In this document: one piece after another, positions 1-7,381 of the stretch | Position numbering within the stretch: the stretch's first letter is position 1 | How the letters are laid out: every line of letters begins with the position of its first letter | Assembly (NCBI GenBank): GCA_027309555.1 | Contig: DAIDCO010000016.1 | Coordinates: 5,732 to 39,246, forward strand | Source: a bacterium | Lineage (GTDB): Archaea; Thermoplasmatota; Thermoplasmata; Lutacidiplasmatales; UBA184 | DNA length: 33,515 nt | Direction of reading: 5' to 3' | Position numbers and translations under genes: made by a program | Notes under the pieces: generated by a model | Seen by the model: only the letters and a program-made list of their open reading frames with translations | Told to the model about the DNA's origin: nothing | The model's database searches: none

Positions 1-237
1 CCCGGGGGGGGCCGTTCGCGCCGGCACGGCCGATCTCCAGCGCACGACCCGTCGGCCGGGCTCGTAGAGCAGGGGCGTGTTGGGTCGGGCGAGCTCGTGC
101 GCGAGCAGCTTCTCCGCCTTGCGAGCCCGCCACGCCAGCGCGGCTGCGAGGCCCGGCACACTGGTCGTGCCGAGGGAACGGACGGTGGAGCGCAGCCGCT
201 CGAGGTCCTGTTCGGAAGGACCGAAGAGGGTCGCCAT
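1..237 (-). CDS. Partial hypothetical protein, helix-turn-helix-like N-terminus
   Basis: An ATG on the minus strand at 237 opens a frame that runs without a stop to base 1, so the C-terminus lies outside the window (79 codons visible). The visible part has a predicted helical stretch (residues about 10-30), then a segment containing SVPGLAAALAWRARKAEKLL (26-45), then TPLLYEPGRRVVRW. This order of helix, helix and short beta-wing looks like a winged helix, but I do not recognise the family and the function is not known. Two promoter placements are possible: a weak GATAGG-type box near 265-272 would make the transcript nearly leaderless, while the strong palindromic box at 390-399 would give a leader of about 130 nt. 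Confidence 0.55.
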   Translation of the reverse strand, partial: MATLFGPSEQDLERLRSTVRSLGTTSVPGLAAALAWRARKAEKLLAHELARPNTPLLYEPGRRVVRWRSAVPARTAPPG

Positions 238-296
238 CGGGCGAACTCCTGCACTGCGGCAAAAGAACCTATCGCTCGAGGAGCAACCAAAAGGGA

Positions 297-343
297 GGCA
301 CCGGTGGAGGGACCCCTGGTCTCTTGGACGGTGCCACCAAGAG
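297..343. other. Two mutually exclusive hairpins in intergenic DNA
   Basis: The 7-nt arm at 297-303 (GGCACCG) is complementary to 329-335 (CGGTGCC). The 7-nt arm at 321-327 (CTCTTGG) is complementary to 337-343 (CCAAGAG), with 329-335 in its loop. The two stems share bases, so only one can form at a time. They lie between the minus-strand gene starting at 237 and the TATA-like palindrome at 390-399. If that box drives the minus-strand gene, the hairpins are in its 5' leader. The rest of 238-514 shows no gene. Confidence 0.3.
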
Positions 344-389
344 CCGCTTCCACCGATGCCCGAGGCCAACTATCGAAAAGCCTCAGGGG

Positions 390-399
390 ACTATATAGT
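390..399. promoter_or_regulatory. Palindromic TATA-like box
   Basis: ACTATATAGT is a perfect 10-bp palindrome and the strongest TATA match in the region between divergent genes starting at 237 (minus) and 515 (plus). It could direct transcription in either direction. It is too far from either start for leaderless transcripts, so any transcript from it would have a leader of about 90-130 nt. Confidence 0.4.
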
Positions 400-464
400 T
401 ATCCGGGCCGCCGGAAGATGGTGGGTGGGCCGTTTCCCGACCGGTTCCGCCTTCGGCGGAGGTT

Positions 465-470
465 CTTAAG
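465..470 (+). promoter_or_regulatory. CTTAAG TATA-like box before the receiver-like gene
   Basis: CTTAAG lies about 47 nt before the ATG at 515. Adding the usual archaeal spacing of about 27 nt puts the transcript start near 494, which leaves a short leader. The same hexamer recurs before several other genes here. Confidence 0.4.
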
Positions 471-514
471 CAGGAACGCATACCCGCGGGCCGGGGGGCC
501 GGGCCCGCCCGACG

Positions 515-952
515 ATGAGTTCGCGAGGATCACGGCTTTCACCATCCGAGAGCACCGTCGCTAGCGCCGTGGCCGGCGCGCCGGCGATCCGCACCGCCCC
601 GGCGGTCCTCTGGGGATCGAACGACGACACGCGACTCCTCCTCCGGGGCCTCTTGCGTCTCTACCGCTTTCCGGTGATCTACGAGGCCCGTTCGCTCGAG
701 GACCTCGAGCAGTTGCCCACCGCCTCCGAACCGAGGCTCCTCCTGCGGGACCTGGAAGCGAAGGGCGGGGATTGGAGCGGGGAGCTCGCGAGCGCGCTGC
801 GGTTGCACACGGAGCTGCGAGCGGTCGTGATCCTGCCGCCGGGACTTCCGGCCGCTGAGGCCGAGGCGCTCCGGGCGGGCGCGAAGGCGGTCCTTCCACG
901 TCCGTTCGCGATCCGGGAGTTCCTTCGGGTGGTCAGCCAGGTGGTAGGGTGA
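515..952 (+). CDS. Degenerate response-regulator receiver-like protein
   Basis: A 145-residue single-domain protein. After a Ser/Ala-rich N-terminus (1-28), residues 30-145 follow the CheY-like order: a hydrophobic strand ending in SNDD, an aspartate in LLLRDLEAK at the phosphoacceptor position, and a C-terminal VLPRPF where receivers usually have a KPF motif. The conserved lysine is therefore replaced by arginine, and the switch Thr/Ser after strand 4 is replaced by proline (VVILPPG). Family knowledge says receivers take phosphate from histidine kinases. With these changes it may be a non-phosphorylated pseudo-receiver or an adaptor. No kinase or output domain is adjacent. The ATG at 515 has a CTTAAG box upstream. 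Confidence 0.6.
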   Translation: MSSRGSRLSPSESTVASAVAGAPAIRTAPAVLWGSNDDTRLLLRGLLRLYRFPVIYEARSLEDLEQLPTASEPRLLLRDLEAKGGDWSGELASALRLHTELRAVVILPPGLPAAEAEALRAGAKAVLPRPFAIREFLRVVSQVVG

Positions 953-1032
953 CCCCGACGGCACCCCTCCGGTAGCGCGGGGCGTTCCCCCACTCGGCGC
1001 CATCGGTAAGCTCCCGGGCGGTCTCTCCGGGC

Positions 1033-2463
1033 ATGGAGTCCGTGGGTCGGCGGTCGCTCGCCGAGACCGTCCGCGGGGTGATCCGCTTCGCGCCGGCCGA
1101 GCTCGTGACGTTCGGCCACGACCAATCGTTCCTCGTCGGAAACCCGATGGCGGTGGTCGCCCCGGCCGATGTCGACGATGTGGTCGCCCTGGTGCGATGG
1201 GCCCGCCGCACGCGGGTGCCGCTCGTGGCGCGAGGCGCCGGGACGTCGCTCGAAGGGGAGTCCGTACCTCCGGAGGGGGCGGTGGTGGTCGACCTCTCCG
1301 GGTGGAACGCCCTCCTCGAGGTCGACCCCGAGGAGCTCTGGGTCCGAGCCGGGCCGGGCCTCGTCAACCGGGACCTACAGCGCGCGCTGCGCCCCCACGG
1401 AGTCTTCTTTCCACCGAACCCGGGTTCCTGGACCGTGGCCACGATCGGAGGGAATGTTGCGACGAACGCCTCGGGCCCCCGGTCGTTCGGCTATGGGCCG
1501 ACCCGCTTTTGGGTCCGCGAGCTCGAGACGGTCCTGGGTACCGGAGAACGGGCCCGCTTTGGCTCCCGCGTCGCGAAGCGCTCTGTGGGCCCGGACCTAG
1601 TGCAGCTCCTGGTGGGTAGCGAGGGAACGCTGGGCCTCCTGACGGAGGTCACGCTACGGTTGGCTCCCCTGCCCGAACGTCGGGAGGGCCTCGTCGTCCC
1701 CCTACCGTCCTCGGTCTCGCTGTCGCGCGTCGCCCGACGGCTCCGCCCGATGAGCCGCCGGGGCCTCTCCGCCGTTGAGCTCCTCGACCGGGCCACGGCC
1801 GCGGTGCTCGCCGAGCGCAGGAACGCGGAGTGGCCCGCCGATGCTTCGTTGTTGCTCCTGGAGGTCGAGGCGCACGACGACCGGGAAGCCGCGGCTGGCC
1901 GTGAGGCGCTCATCGCCTCGCTTCGGGCGGTCGGCGTGGAGCGTTCCCCGACCGTCTTCGCGGACGCTGACGAGCTGTGGACCCTGCGCGGCGCGAGCGG
2001 GGTCGCGCTCGACGAGCGCACCCGACCACGGGTGCGCGAGGACGTGGCGGTCCCACTGACGCAGATCGACGAGCTGCTCGTACGGCTGCGCGCGATCGCG
2101 GAGAACGCGGGGGTGCCGCTCTACCTCTACGGGCACTTAGGGGAAGGGAGCTTCCACCCGAACTTCACGATCGACCCGGCGACAGCCGCCGGGCGGCGAG
2201 TCCGCACCGCGGTCCTGAACGCCGCCCTCGAGCTCGGCGGCACCGTGAGCTCCGAGCACGGGATCGGACGGCTCAAGGTCGACTTCGTGGCCCGGGAGCT
2301 CGGACCCTCGGCGGTCGATCTACTGTACGGGGTGAAGCGATGCTGCGATCCGGATGGGATCCTGAACCCCGGAAAGCTCTACCCGCCGTCGCTCGGGCGA
2401 GCCGGCGGGCAACCTTCTCCGTCGCTTTCGGGATCGCCAGACCCCGCCACTCCGACGCCGTGA
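1033..2463 (+). CDS. glcD: FAD-linked oxidase, GlcD / D-lactate dehydrogenase family
   Basis: A 476-residue flavoprotein. Residues about 35-215 match the FAD-binding PCMH fold (VARGAGTSLEGESV, then PPNPGSWTVATIGGNVATNA, then VGSEGTLGLLTEVTLRL). Residues about 225-460 match the FAD-oxidase C-terminal domain, including YGHLGEGSFHPNF (His368), SEHGIGRLK (His409) and the closing DPDGILNPGK motif. The family oxidises 2-hydroxy acids such as glycolate or D-lactate and passes electrons to quinone or an Fe-S partner. No GlcE or GlcF partner is present here, so the substrate is unproven. Length is typical for GlcD. The last 25 residues are Pro/Ser-rich. The 3' end overlaps the convergent mutY gene by 191 nt. 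Confidence 0.85.
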   Translation: MESVGRRSLAETVRGVIRFAPAELVTFGHDQSFLVGNPMAVVAPADVDDVVALVRWARRTRVPLVARGAGTSLEGESVPPEGAVVVDLSGWNALLEVDPEELWVRAGPGLVNRDLQRALRPHGVFFPPNPGSWTVATIGGNVATNASGPRSFGYGPTRFWVRELETVLGTGERARFGSRVAKRSVGPDLVQLLVGSEGTLGLLTEVTLRLAPLPERREGLVVPLPSSVSLSRVARRLRPMSRRGLSAVELLDRATAAVLAERRNAEWPADASLLLLEVEAHDDREAAAGREALIASLRAVGVERSPTVFADADELWTLRGASGVALDERTRPRVREDVAVPLTQIDELLVRLRAIAENAGVPLYLYGHLGEGSFHPNFTIDPATAAGRRVRTAVLNAALELGGTVSSEHGIGRLKVDFVARELGPSAVDLLYGVKRCCDPDGILNPGKLYPPSLGRAGGQPSPSLSGSPDPATPTP

Positions 2464-3487
2464 CCCACCGACGATTCGAGGTCGCCCGCGTTCCGATGCG
2501 ACCGCTCGTCCGCGCGCGAAAGATGTGGAGCTCGACCGTGAAGTGGCTGTACGCGTGTCGAACGACCCCGAGGGGCTCCAAGCGACGGACGGAGAGCCCG
2601 CACTCTTCCCGAAGCTCCCGTCGGGCCGCCGCGACGGGCGTCTCGCCCGTCTCGATCTTGCCTCCGGGGAATTCCCAGAGCCCCCCCAAGAGACCCCGGG
2701 GGGCGCGGCGTTGGACCCACCAGCGCCCTCGCCGGTCGATCAGGGCGACCACGGCGGCGCGGATATGGGGCCGGGGTCGGCGGGCGGGTCGGCGGGGCAA
2801 CGCCCCCGGGTCCTCGAGCTCTCGATAGGCACGGCAGGCGAACGACACGGGGCAGTCGCTGCAATGGGGTCGGTCCGGCCCGCAGACCGTCTCGCCGAGC
2901 TCCATCACGGCTTCGTTGAACTCCCCGGCGGGTGCGTCGTGCCGAACGGCGTCGAGCGTCCGTTCGAGACGGGCGCGCACTTCCGGCCGACGCACGTCGT
3001 CCGTCTCGCCGGTCCACCGGGCCGCGACCCGGAGTCCGTTCGCCTCGAGGGCGATCACCGGGAGATCAAAGGCGATCGCCGCGACCGCGCGGGCGATGTA
3101 CGGCCCGACCCCCGGGAGCTCCTCGAGCTCGGGCACCGTGCGAGGCATTTCGCCGCCTCGCTCGGTCGCCAGCTTGCGGGCCGCGGCGTGCAGGTGGCGG
3201 GCCCGGGCGTAGTAGCCCGCTCCCTGCCAAATCTTGAGGACCCGGTCGAGCGGGCTGGCGGCCAGCTCGGTGAGGGTCGGGAACTCGGTCACGAACCGCT
3301 CGAAGTACGGCACCGCCTGGGCGACCCGGGTCTGCTGCAGGAGGACCTCGGCGACCCAGACGCGGTACGGTTCGCGGTTCCGGCGCCACGGAAGTGCCCG
3401 ACGGTGGCGGCGATACCATCCGAGGAGGGCCTGCGCGACCGCGTCGGGGGGTCGCAGGACCTCGGAGGAACGGGAGCGAGGAGGCAC
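2273..3487 (-). CDS. mutY: A/G-specific adenine glycosylase with C-terminal Nudix (MutT-like) domain
   Basis: 404 residues. The N-terminal HhH-GPD glycosylase domain spans about 15-220: EVLLQQTRV carries the catalytic Glu47, the helix-hairpin-helix is LPGVGPY (124-130), and the 4Fe-4S cluster cysteines are 202, 209, 212 and 218 (C-x6-C-x2-C-x5-C). The MutY role is removing adenine mispaired with 8-oxoguanine. At the place of the usual catalytic aspartate (LDGN in E. coli MutY) this protein reads ALEANG, so Glu148 replaces Asp. The C-terminal domain (about 240-365) has a complete Nudix box from Gly276 to Leu298 (G-x5-E282-x7-RELREECGL). In ordinary MutY this domain is MutT-like but lacks the catalytic box. 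The ATG at 3487 sits about 31 nt after a TATA-like box. The last 40 residues are Arg/Pro-rich, run into the antisense of glcD and may be dispensable. Confidence 0.9.
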   Translation of the reverse strand: MPPRSRSSEVLRPPDAVAQALLGWYRRHRRALPWRRNREPYRVWVAEVLLQQTRVAQAVPYFERFVTEFPTLTELAASPLDRVLKIWQGAGYYARARHLHAAARKLATERGGEMPRTVPELEELPGVGPYIARAVAAIAFDLPVIALEANGLRVAARWTGETDDVRRPEVRARLERTLDAVRHDAPAGEFNEAVMELGETVCGPDRPHCSDCPVSFACRAYRELEDPGALPRRPARRPRPHIRAAVVALIDRRGRWWVQRRAPRGLLGGLWEFPGGKIETGETPVAAARRELREECGLSVRRLEPLGVVRHAYSHFTVELHIFRARTSGRIGTRATSNRRWVTASEWRGLAIPKATEKVARRLARATAGRAFRGSGSHPDRSIASPRTVDRPPRVRAPGPRSRP

Positions 3488-3933
3488 GGTCGCCCCTTGC
3501 CGGACGAAGCTCAGGCTTAAAGCGCGACGCCGGCTCGGAACTGTCGGGACGACCCACGTCCGACTCGCACCGTCCTCGGCGCGTCACGGATGCCACGTTC
3601 GACCGCGAGGTGGTGCGCTCGCCGGTGCCCGTGGTCGTGGATTTCTACGCGGACTGGTGCGGCCCCTGCCGGGCGACCGAACCGACCGTGTACGACCTGG
3701 CGGCGAAGCTCGCCGGCCGAGTGAAGTTCGCGAAGGTGGACATCGATGAGGCGTCCGCGGTGGCCCGCGCGTACGGGATCCAGACGCTCCCGACCTTCCT
3801 TTTCGTCGAAGCCGGGCGCGAGAAGGCGCGCGCGATCGGACCGATCGACCCGGTGGCCTTCCGGGTGATCCTCGCGCGGCACTTCGCGTTCGAGCCCCGA
3901 CCCGTCAGTGGCGGAAGACCCTCCACCCCGTGA
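3394..3933 (+). CDS. Thioredoxin-fold protein (start uncertain)
   Basis: The thioredoxin fold starts at VTDATFD (codon at 3583). It contains the redox motif WCGPC, then KVDIDEASAVARAYGIQTLPTFLF with the conserved cis-proline, and ends near 3900. It should act as a cytoplasmic dithiol-disulfide reductase. The only canonical in-frame start before the fold is GTG at 3394, which would overlap the divergent mutY gene by 94 nt and add about 49 low-complexity residues. The TATA-like box at 3515-3522 predicts a transcript start near 3541, where the in-frame codon is CTG, and no ATG, GTG or TTG lies between that point and the fold. The real start is therefore probably non-canonical near 3541 (130 residues), or the upstream sequence has an error. 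The 3' end overlaps purH by 29 nt, convergently. Confidence 0.8.
   Translation: MPDGGGDTIRGGPARPRRGVAGPRRNGSEEARSPLAGRSSGLKRDAGSELSGRPTSDSHRPRRVTDATFDREVVRSPVPVVVDFYADWCGPCRATEPTVYDLAAKLAGRVKFAKVDIDEASAVARAYGIQTLPTFLFVEAGREKARAIGPIDPVAFRVILARHFAFEPRPVSGGRPSTP
3515..3522. promoter_or_regulatory. TATA-like box between mutY and the thioredoxin gene
   Basis: The sequence GGCTTAAA, read on the minus strand as TTTAAGCC, is centred about 31 nt upstream of the mutY ATG (3487), as expected for a nearly leaderless mRNA. The same box could also direct a plus-strand transcript starting near 3541-3545 for the thioredoxin-fold gene. Confidence 0.5.
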
Positions 3934-5473
3934 AGTACATCGCGACGCCCCCCTTCGAGGCGACCGCGATCACCTCGGGATCCCGGAGGCTCCCACCGGG
4001 TTGGAGGATCGCTCGAACCCCGGCCTTCACAGCGACCTCGAGCCCGTCCGGGAAGGGGAAAAAGGCGTCCGAGGCGAGCACCGCTCCGCGCGCCCGCTCG
4101 CCGGCGACATCGCGCGCGAGCTCGACCGCCTTCACGCGCGTCGGTTGCCCGGACCCGATCCCCACCGTCCGGTTCCCGTCGGCGATCACGATCGCATTCG
4201 ATTTCGCGTGCCGCACGACCTTCCACGCGAACTCCAGGCTCGCGAGCTCGCGTTCGCTGGCGGCCTGCGGGGTCACGCACCGGAGCTCCGAGCGGACGAG
4301 CTCGCGCCGGTCGGCCTCCTGCACGAGAAGACGGCCGAGCGCGCTCTTCGCCTCCCAGCGGGGTCGGTCCCGGGCCGGAGGGTCCGTCCGCACGACCTTG
4401 AGCTTCGCCCGGTGGCCGAGCAGCTCGAGCGCCGCCGGGTCGAACGTGGGGGCGGCGAGCAGGTCCACAAAGATCCCCTTGAGCGCGTCCGGGTCGGATG
4501 GTCCGAACGGGCGATTGACCGCGATCGCGCACCCATAGCGGGCGACCGGGTCCGTGGCGATGGCGTTCGCGAGGGCCTCCGAAAGGGTCGTCCCCGTGGC
4601 GACACCGCAGGGAGTGGCGTGCTTGACGACCGCGGCGGCCGGTTCCGCGAACTCGGAAACGATCCCGAGCGCGGTGTCGAGGTCGAGGAGGTTCGTGTAG
4701 GAGAGCACGTCGCCCTTCACGACCGCGAACGGGGCGGGCCGCAGGCCGGCTCCCGGAGGGCTCAGCGCCTCGTACGTCGCCGCCCGCTGGTGGGGGTTCT
4801 CCCCGTAGCGCAACCGGAGCGCCTCCTTGCGCAGCACGATCTCCGCGGGGAACTCCTCCGGGCCCCGGACGCCGATGCCGAGCCCGCGGGCAATCGCCGC
4901 GTCGTACTCCGTGCACCGCTCGAAGGCCTTCACGCCGAGGCGTCGTCGGGTCGCGGCGGAGACCGAGCCGCCACTCGCCCCCAGTTCCTCGACCAGGCTC
5001 GAGTACTCCTGCGGGTCGGTGACGACCGTGACCCACTCGTGGTTCTTCGCCGCGGCCCGGGCGAGCGTGACGCCTCCGACGTCAATGAACTCCTCGCGGT
5101 CGCGGGCGTCGGGGTGCTCGGCAAGATGGCGTTCGAAGGGGTAGAAATTCACGACCACGAGGTCGAACGCGAGGAGCCCGCGCTCGGCGAGCTCGCGGCG
5201 GCCCGCGTCGGTGCGGGGGGCCAGGATCCCTCCGAGGAGTCCCGGGTGCAGCGTCTTGACCCGACCGCCGAACCACGCAGCGATCCCGGTCAGTTCCTCG
5301 GCCGGGCGCACGGGGACGTGCCCGTCGATGAGGGCCTTGCGCGTGCCGCTCGTCGCCCAGAGCTCGACTCCCAGCCCGGCGAGGGCCCGAGCCAGTCCCG
5401 GCAGCCCGGACTTGTCGTCGGTCGAGAGGAGCGCCCGCTCGATGCGAACCGGCGCGCCGTCCTCGGAACTCAC
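3905..5473 (-). CDS. purH: Bifunctional AICAR formyltransferase / IMP cyclohydrolase
   Basis: 522 residues, full length for PurH. The N-terminal MGS-like IMP cyclohydrolase domain (about 8-200) contains ALLSTDDKSGLPGLA, RVKTLHPGLLGGIL, VVNFYPF and IDVGGVTLARAAAKNH. The C-terminal AICAR transformylase domain (about 205-522) contains LRYGENPHQRA, YTNLLDLDTAL, AAVVKHATPCGVA and the closing AILQPGGSLRDPEVI. It adds a formyl group from 10-formyl-tetrahydrofolate to AICAR and closes the ring to IMP. Many archaea lack PurH and use PurP and PurO; this window also encodes a PurP (26581-27738), so both routes may coexist. The ATG at 5473 follows a CTTATCT box at 5506-5512. Confidence 0.95.
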   Translation of the reverse strand: MSSEDGAPVRIERALLSTDDKSGLPGLARALAGLGVELWATSGTRKALIDGHVPVRPAEELTGIAAWFGGRVKTLHPGLLGGILAPRTDAGRRELAERGLLAFDLVVVNFYPFERHLAEHPDARDREEFIDVGGVTLARAAAKNHEWVTVVTDPQEYSSLVEELGASGGSVSAATRRRLGVKAFERCTEYDAAIARGLGIGVRGPEEFPAEIVLRKEALRLRYGENPHQRAATYEALSPPGAGLRPAPFAVVKGDVLSYTNLLDLDTALGIVSEFAEPAAAVVKHATPCGVATGTTLSEALANAIATDPVARYGCAIAVNRPFGPSDPDALKGIFVDLLAAPTFDPAALELLGHRAKLKVVRTDPPARDRPRWEAKSALGRLLVQEADRRELVRSELRCVTPQAASERELASLEFAWKVVRHAKSNAIVIADGNRTVGIGSGQPTRVKAVELARDVAGERARGAVLASDAFFPFPDGLEVAVKAGVRAILQPGGSLRDPEVIAVASKGGVAMYFTGWRVFRH

Positions 5474-5505
5474 TCCCCGTACCCCGACGGGGGAGGGAGG
5501 GGGAG

Positions 5506-5512
5506 AGATAAG
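5506..5512 (-). promoter_or_regulatory. TATA-like box for purH
   Basis: On the minus strand the sequence reads CTTATCT, centred 36 nt before the purH ATG at 5473. That predicts a leader of roughly 9 nt. It lies in the divergent region shared with the pilin-like gene. Confidence 0.45.
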
Positions 5513-5568
5513 ATTCGCGGAGCCGGTCCTCCGTTACCCCCCCCCGGGACGACCTCGTTCCCATAGCT

Positions 5569-5575
5569 CTTAATA
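5569..5575 (+). promoter_or_regulatory. TATA-like box for the pilin-like gene
   Basis: CTTAATA is centred 39 nt before the ATG at 5611, giving a predicted transcript start near 5599. It overlaps the upstream GTG at 5578, which argues that the ATG at 5611 is the real start. Confidence 0.5.
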
Positions 5576-5610
5576 CGGTGAACTCGGCTAGATACACCCC
5601 CGGCCTCCCT

Positions 5611-7320
5611 ATGCATCGCGTTCGGATCCCTCGTTCGTCGCCCTCCGCGCCGGTGCGCGCCGTGCGGATTCCGCGGGGATTCGCGCGGCCTCGAGGAGCG
5701 GCATCCCGTCGGGCACCAGCTCGGCGCTGGCGCCGCCGTGCGCGAAAGGCCCAAGTGGCGCCCGTCGCCACGATCCTCGGCCTCTTGCTCGTCGTGACGT
5801 TCCTCGCGAACTATCTGACGACGACGCTTCCGAATCAGATGGCCGCGAACGACCTCGGCCACGAGATCCAGGTCGAGAACCAGCTCGGGAACTTTCAGGC
5901 GCTCCTCGGGAGCGTCGCCCGGGCCGGGATCCCCGGGGCCCCGGTCCTCCAGCCGATCTCTCTCGGTTCCGACGGCGCGCCTCCGTTCGCGGCCCCGGAC
6001 GGCGCTTCGGTCTCGTCGATCCCCGGGCAGCCGCCCGCGAACATCAGCTTCGGGGTGGTCAGCACCCATTACGCTCCTCCGACGGGCTGGCGCGAGAACG
6101 GGTCGGCTCCGGCGTGCACGCTCACTCCGCCTCCGCCCAACACCACGTCCATCAATTGCGGTGGCTCGGCGAAGTCGAACATCTGGTACAATTTCGCGGG
6201 CTCCACCAACTATAGCTTCAGCGTCAAGGGGAACGGGAAGGTCTCCTTCGTCCTGAACTTCTCGACCAACAGCTCCACGATCGCGGTCTCCGCAGCGGGC
6301 GGCGCGTACAATCTCGTCCAGATCGTCGGGAGCTACAACACCGCGACGGTATCGGGAACGGGCGGGGCCAACCTGAACGTGACCGTGGTCGGCAACTACA
6401 ACAGCGTGAGCATCAGCGACACGGGCGGAGGGAGCGTGAACGTGCTGCTCGTGGGAAACCACGATACCGTGACGATCAGCAATCTCGGCCTGAGCCACAC
6501 CTTCGTGGTGGCCTGGGGCTCCTACGACCTCGTCTCGCCCTCGAACAGTGGAGGACCATACATCGTCTACTTCAACGGGTTCGATGCAGTGAACCCCGCG
6601 ACCCCGATCTGCCCCTACGGCACCGCGGCGCTGACCGACAACGTCACCGGCCCGGCCCCCACGGGGTCGAAGGTCACCTACAACAACACCGCGCTCAACA
6701 ACACGGGCAGTCCCTTGGTGAACTTCCCCTATACGGGGTGGACCACCATCTACAACGTCCCGACCCCCGGGGTCTGCATCTTCTTCCCGCACTTCGCCGC
6801 CGGGGGGGCGAGCGTCTTCGCGGCCGGTCTCCTCGTAGAGCTGCGGAACACCTATGCGCCCGCCGCGGAGGTGGCGTTCGACCAGGGAGCCGTGGTCTAC
6901 GCGCAGCCCGGTGCCTACCCGATCATGATCGACCCTCCGCCGATCACCTACTCGCAGGGGATCGCCACGGTCTTTGTACCGGCGTTCCTGGATACCGTCG
7001 GCAGCGAGAGCGGTCTCGGGACCGCCGCGGTGGTGCTGCACCTCGTTTCTACGACGCGCTTCTCGTTGCCGGGCCTCGGCTGGATCCTCGACCCGTCGCA
7101 CCCGCTCAAGCTGGTCTTCCAGACGCCCTACGCGTACGCCTGGGCGCACTACTTCTCCTCGCTCCCCGCGTTCGCCGGTCACGTCGCGTGCGCGCCGGCC
7201 ACGTCGAGCGCCTGCCAGGGCCCGTACGAATCCGACGGGTCGCTCGGGACGATAGCGTTCTCGCTTCCCGTGACCTCGCTCTCGCTCGTCCTCGGTGTGT
7301 TCTCGATAGCTCTCCACTAA
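5611..7320 (+). CDS. Secreted pilin-like protein with beta-helix-like repeats
   Basis: 569 residues from the ATG at 5611, chosen because the TATA-like box at 5569-5575 covers the earlier GTG at 5578. An Arg-rich N-terminus ending RRRARKAQ is followed by a single hydrophobic segment (VAPVATILGLLLVVTFLANY, about 45-64), the arrangement of archaeal type IV pilin-like N-termini. The large external part is rich in Asn, Ser, Thr and Gly with many N-x-S/T sequons (for example NISF, NTTS, NYSF, NSST, NVTV), so N-glycosylation is likely. Around residues 220-310 there are four repeats of about 20-25 residues with the pattern V-V-G-x-Y-N/D-x-x-x-V-S, suggesting a right-handed beta-helix. A role in adhesion or surface structure is an inference. 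No pilus assembly genes are adjacent. Confidence 0.75.
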   Translation: MHRVRIPRSSPSAPVRAVRIPRGFARPRGAASRRAPARRWRRRARKAQVAPVATILGLLLVVTFLANYLTTTLPNQMAANDLGHEIQVENQLGNFQALLGSVARAGIPGAPVLQPISLGSDGAPPFAAPDGASVSSIPGQPPANISFGVVSTHYAPPTGWRENGSAPACTLTPPPPNTTSINCGGSAKSNIWYNFAGSTNYSFSVKGNGKVSFVLNFSTNSSTIAVSAAGGAYNLVQIVGSYNTATVSGTGGANLNVTVVGNYNSVSISDTGGGSVNVLLVGNHDTVTISNLGLSHTFVVAWGSYDLVSPSNSGGPYIVYFNGFDAVNPATPICPYGTAALTDNVTGPAPTGSKVTYNNTALNNTGSPLVNFPYTGWTTIYNVPTPGVCIFFPHFAAGGASVFAAGLLVELRNTYAPAAEVAFDQGAVVYAQPGAYPIMIDPPPITYSQGIATVFVPAFLDTVGSESGLGTAAVVLHLVSTTRFSLPGLGWILDPSHPLKLVFQTPYAYAWAHYFSSLPAFAGHVACAPATSSACQGPYESDGSLGTIAFSLPVTSLSLVLGVFSIALH

Positions 7321-7381
7321 GCGAGTACGCCGTCCCGCGGTCCCACGACCGGCCCGAGGGGGTCGAAGTCGAGAAGGGTGC

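Noticed and set aside
2525-3520. Plus-strand long frame opposite mutY
   Set aside because: Antisense to a well-conserved gene, with no recognisable domain; high GC makes such frames common.
3908-5566. 552-codon plus-strand frame opposite purH
   Set aside because: Mirror of the conserved purH frame with Arg/Gly/Glu-rich composition and no domain.
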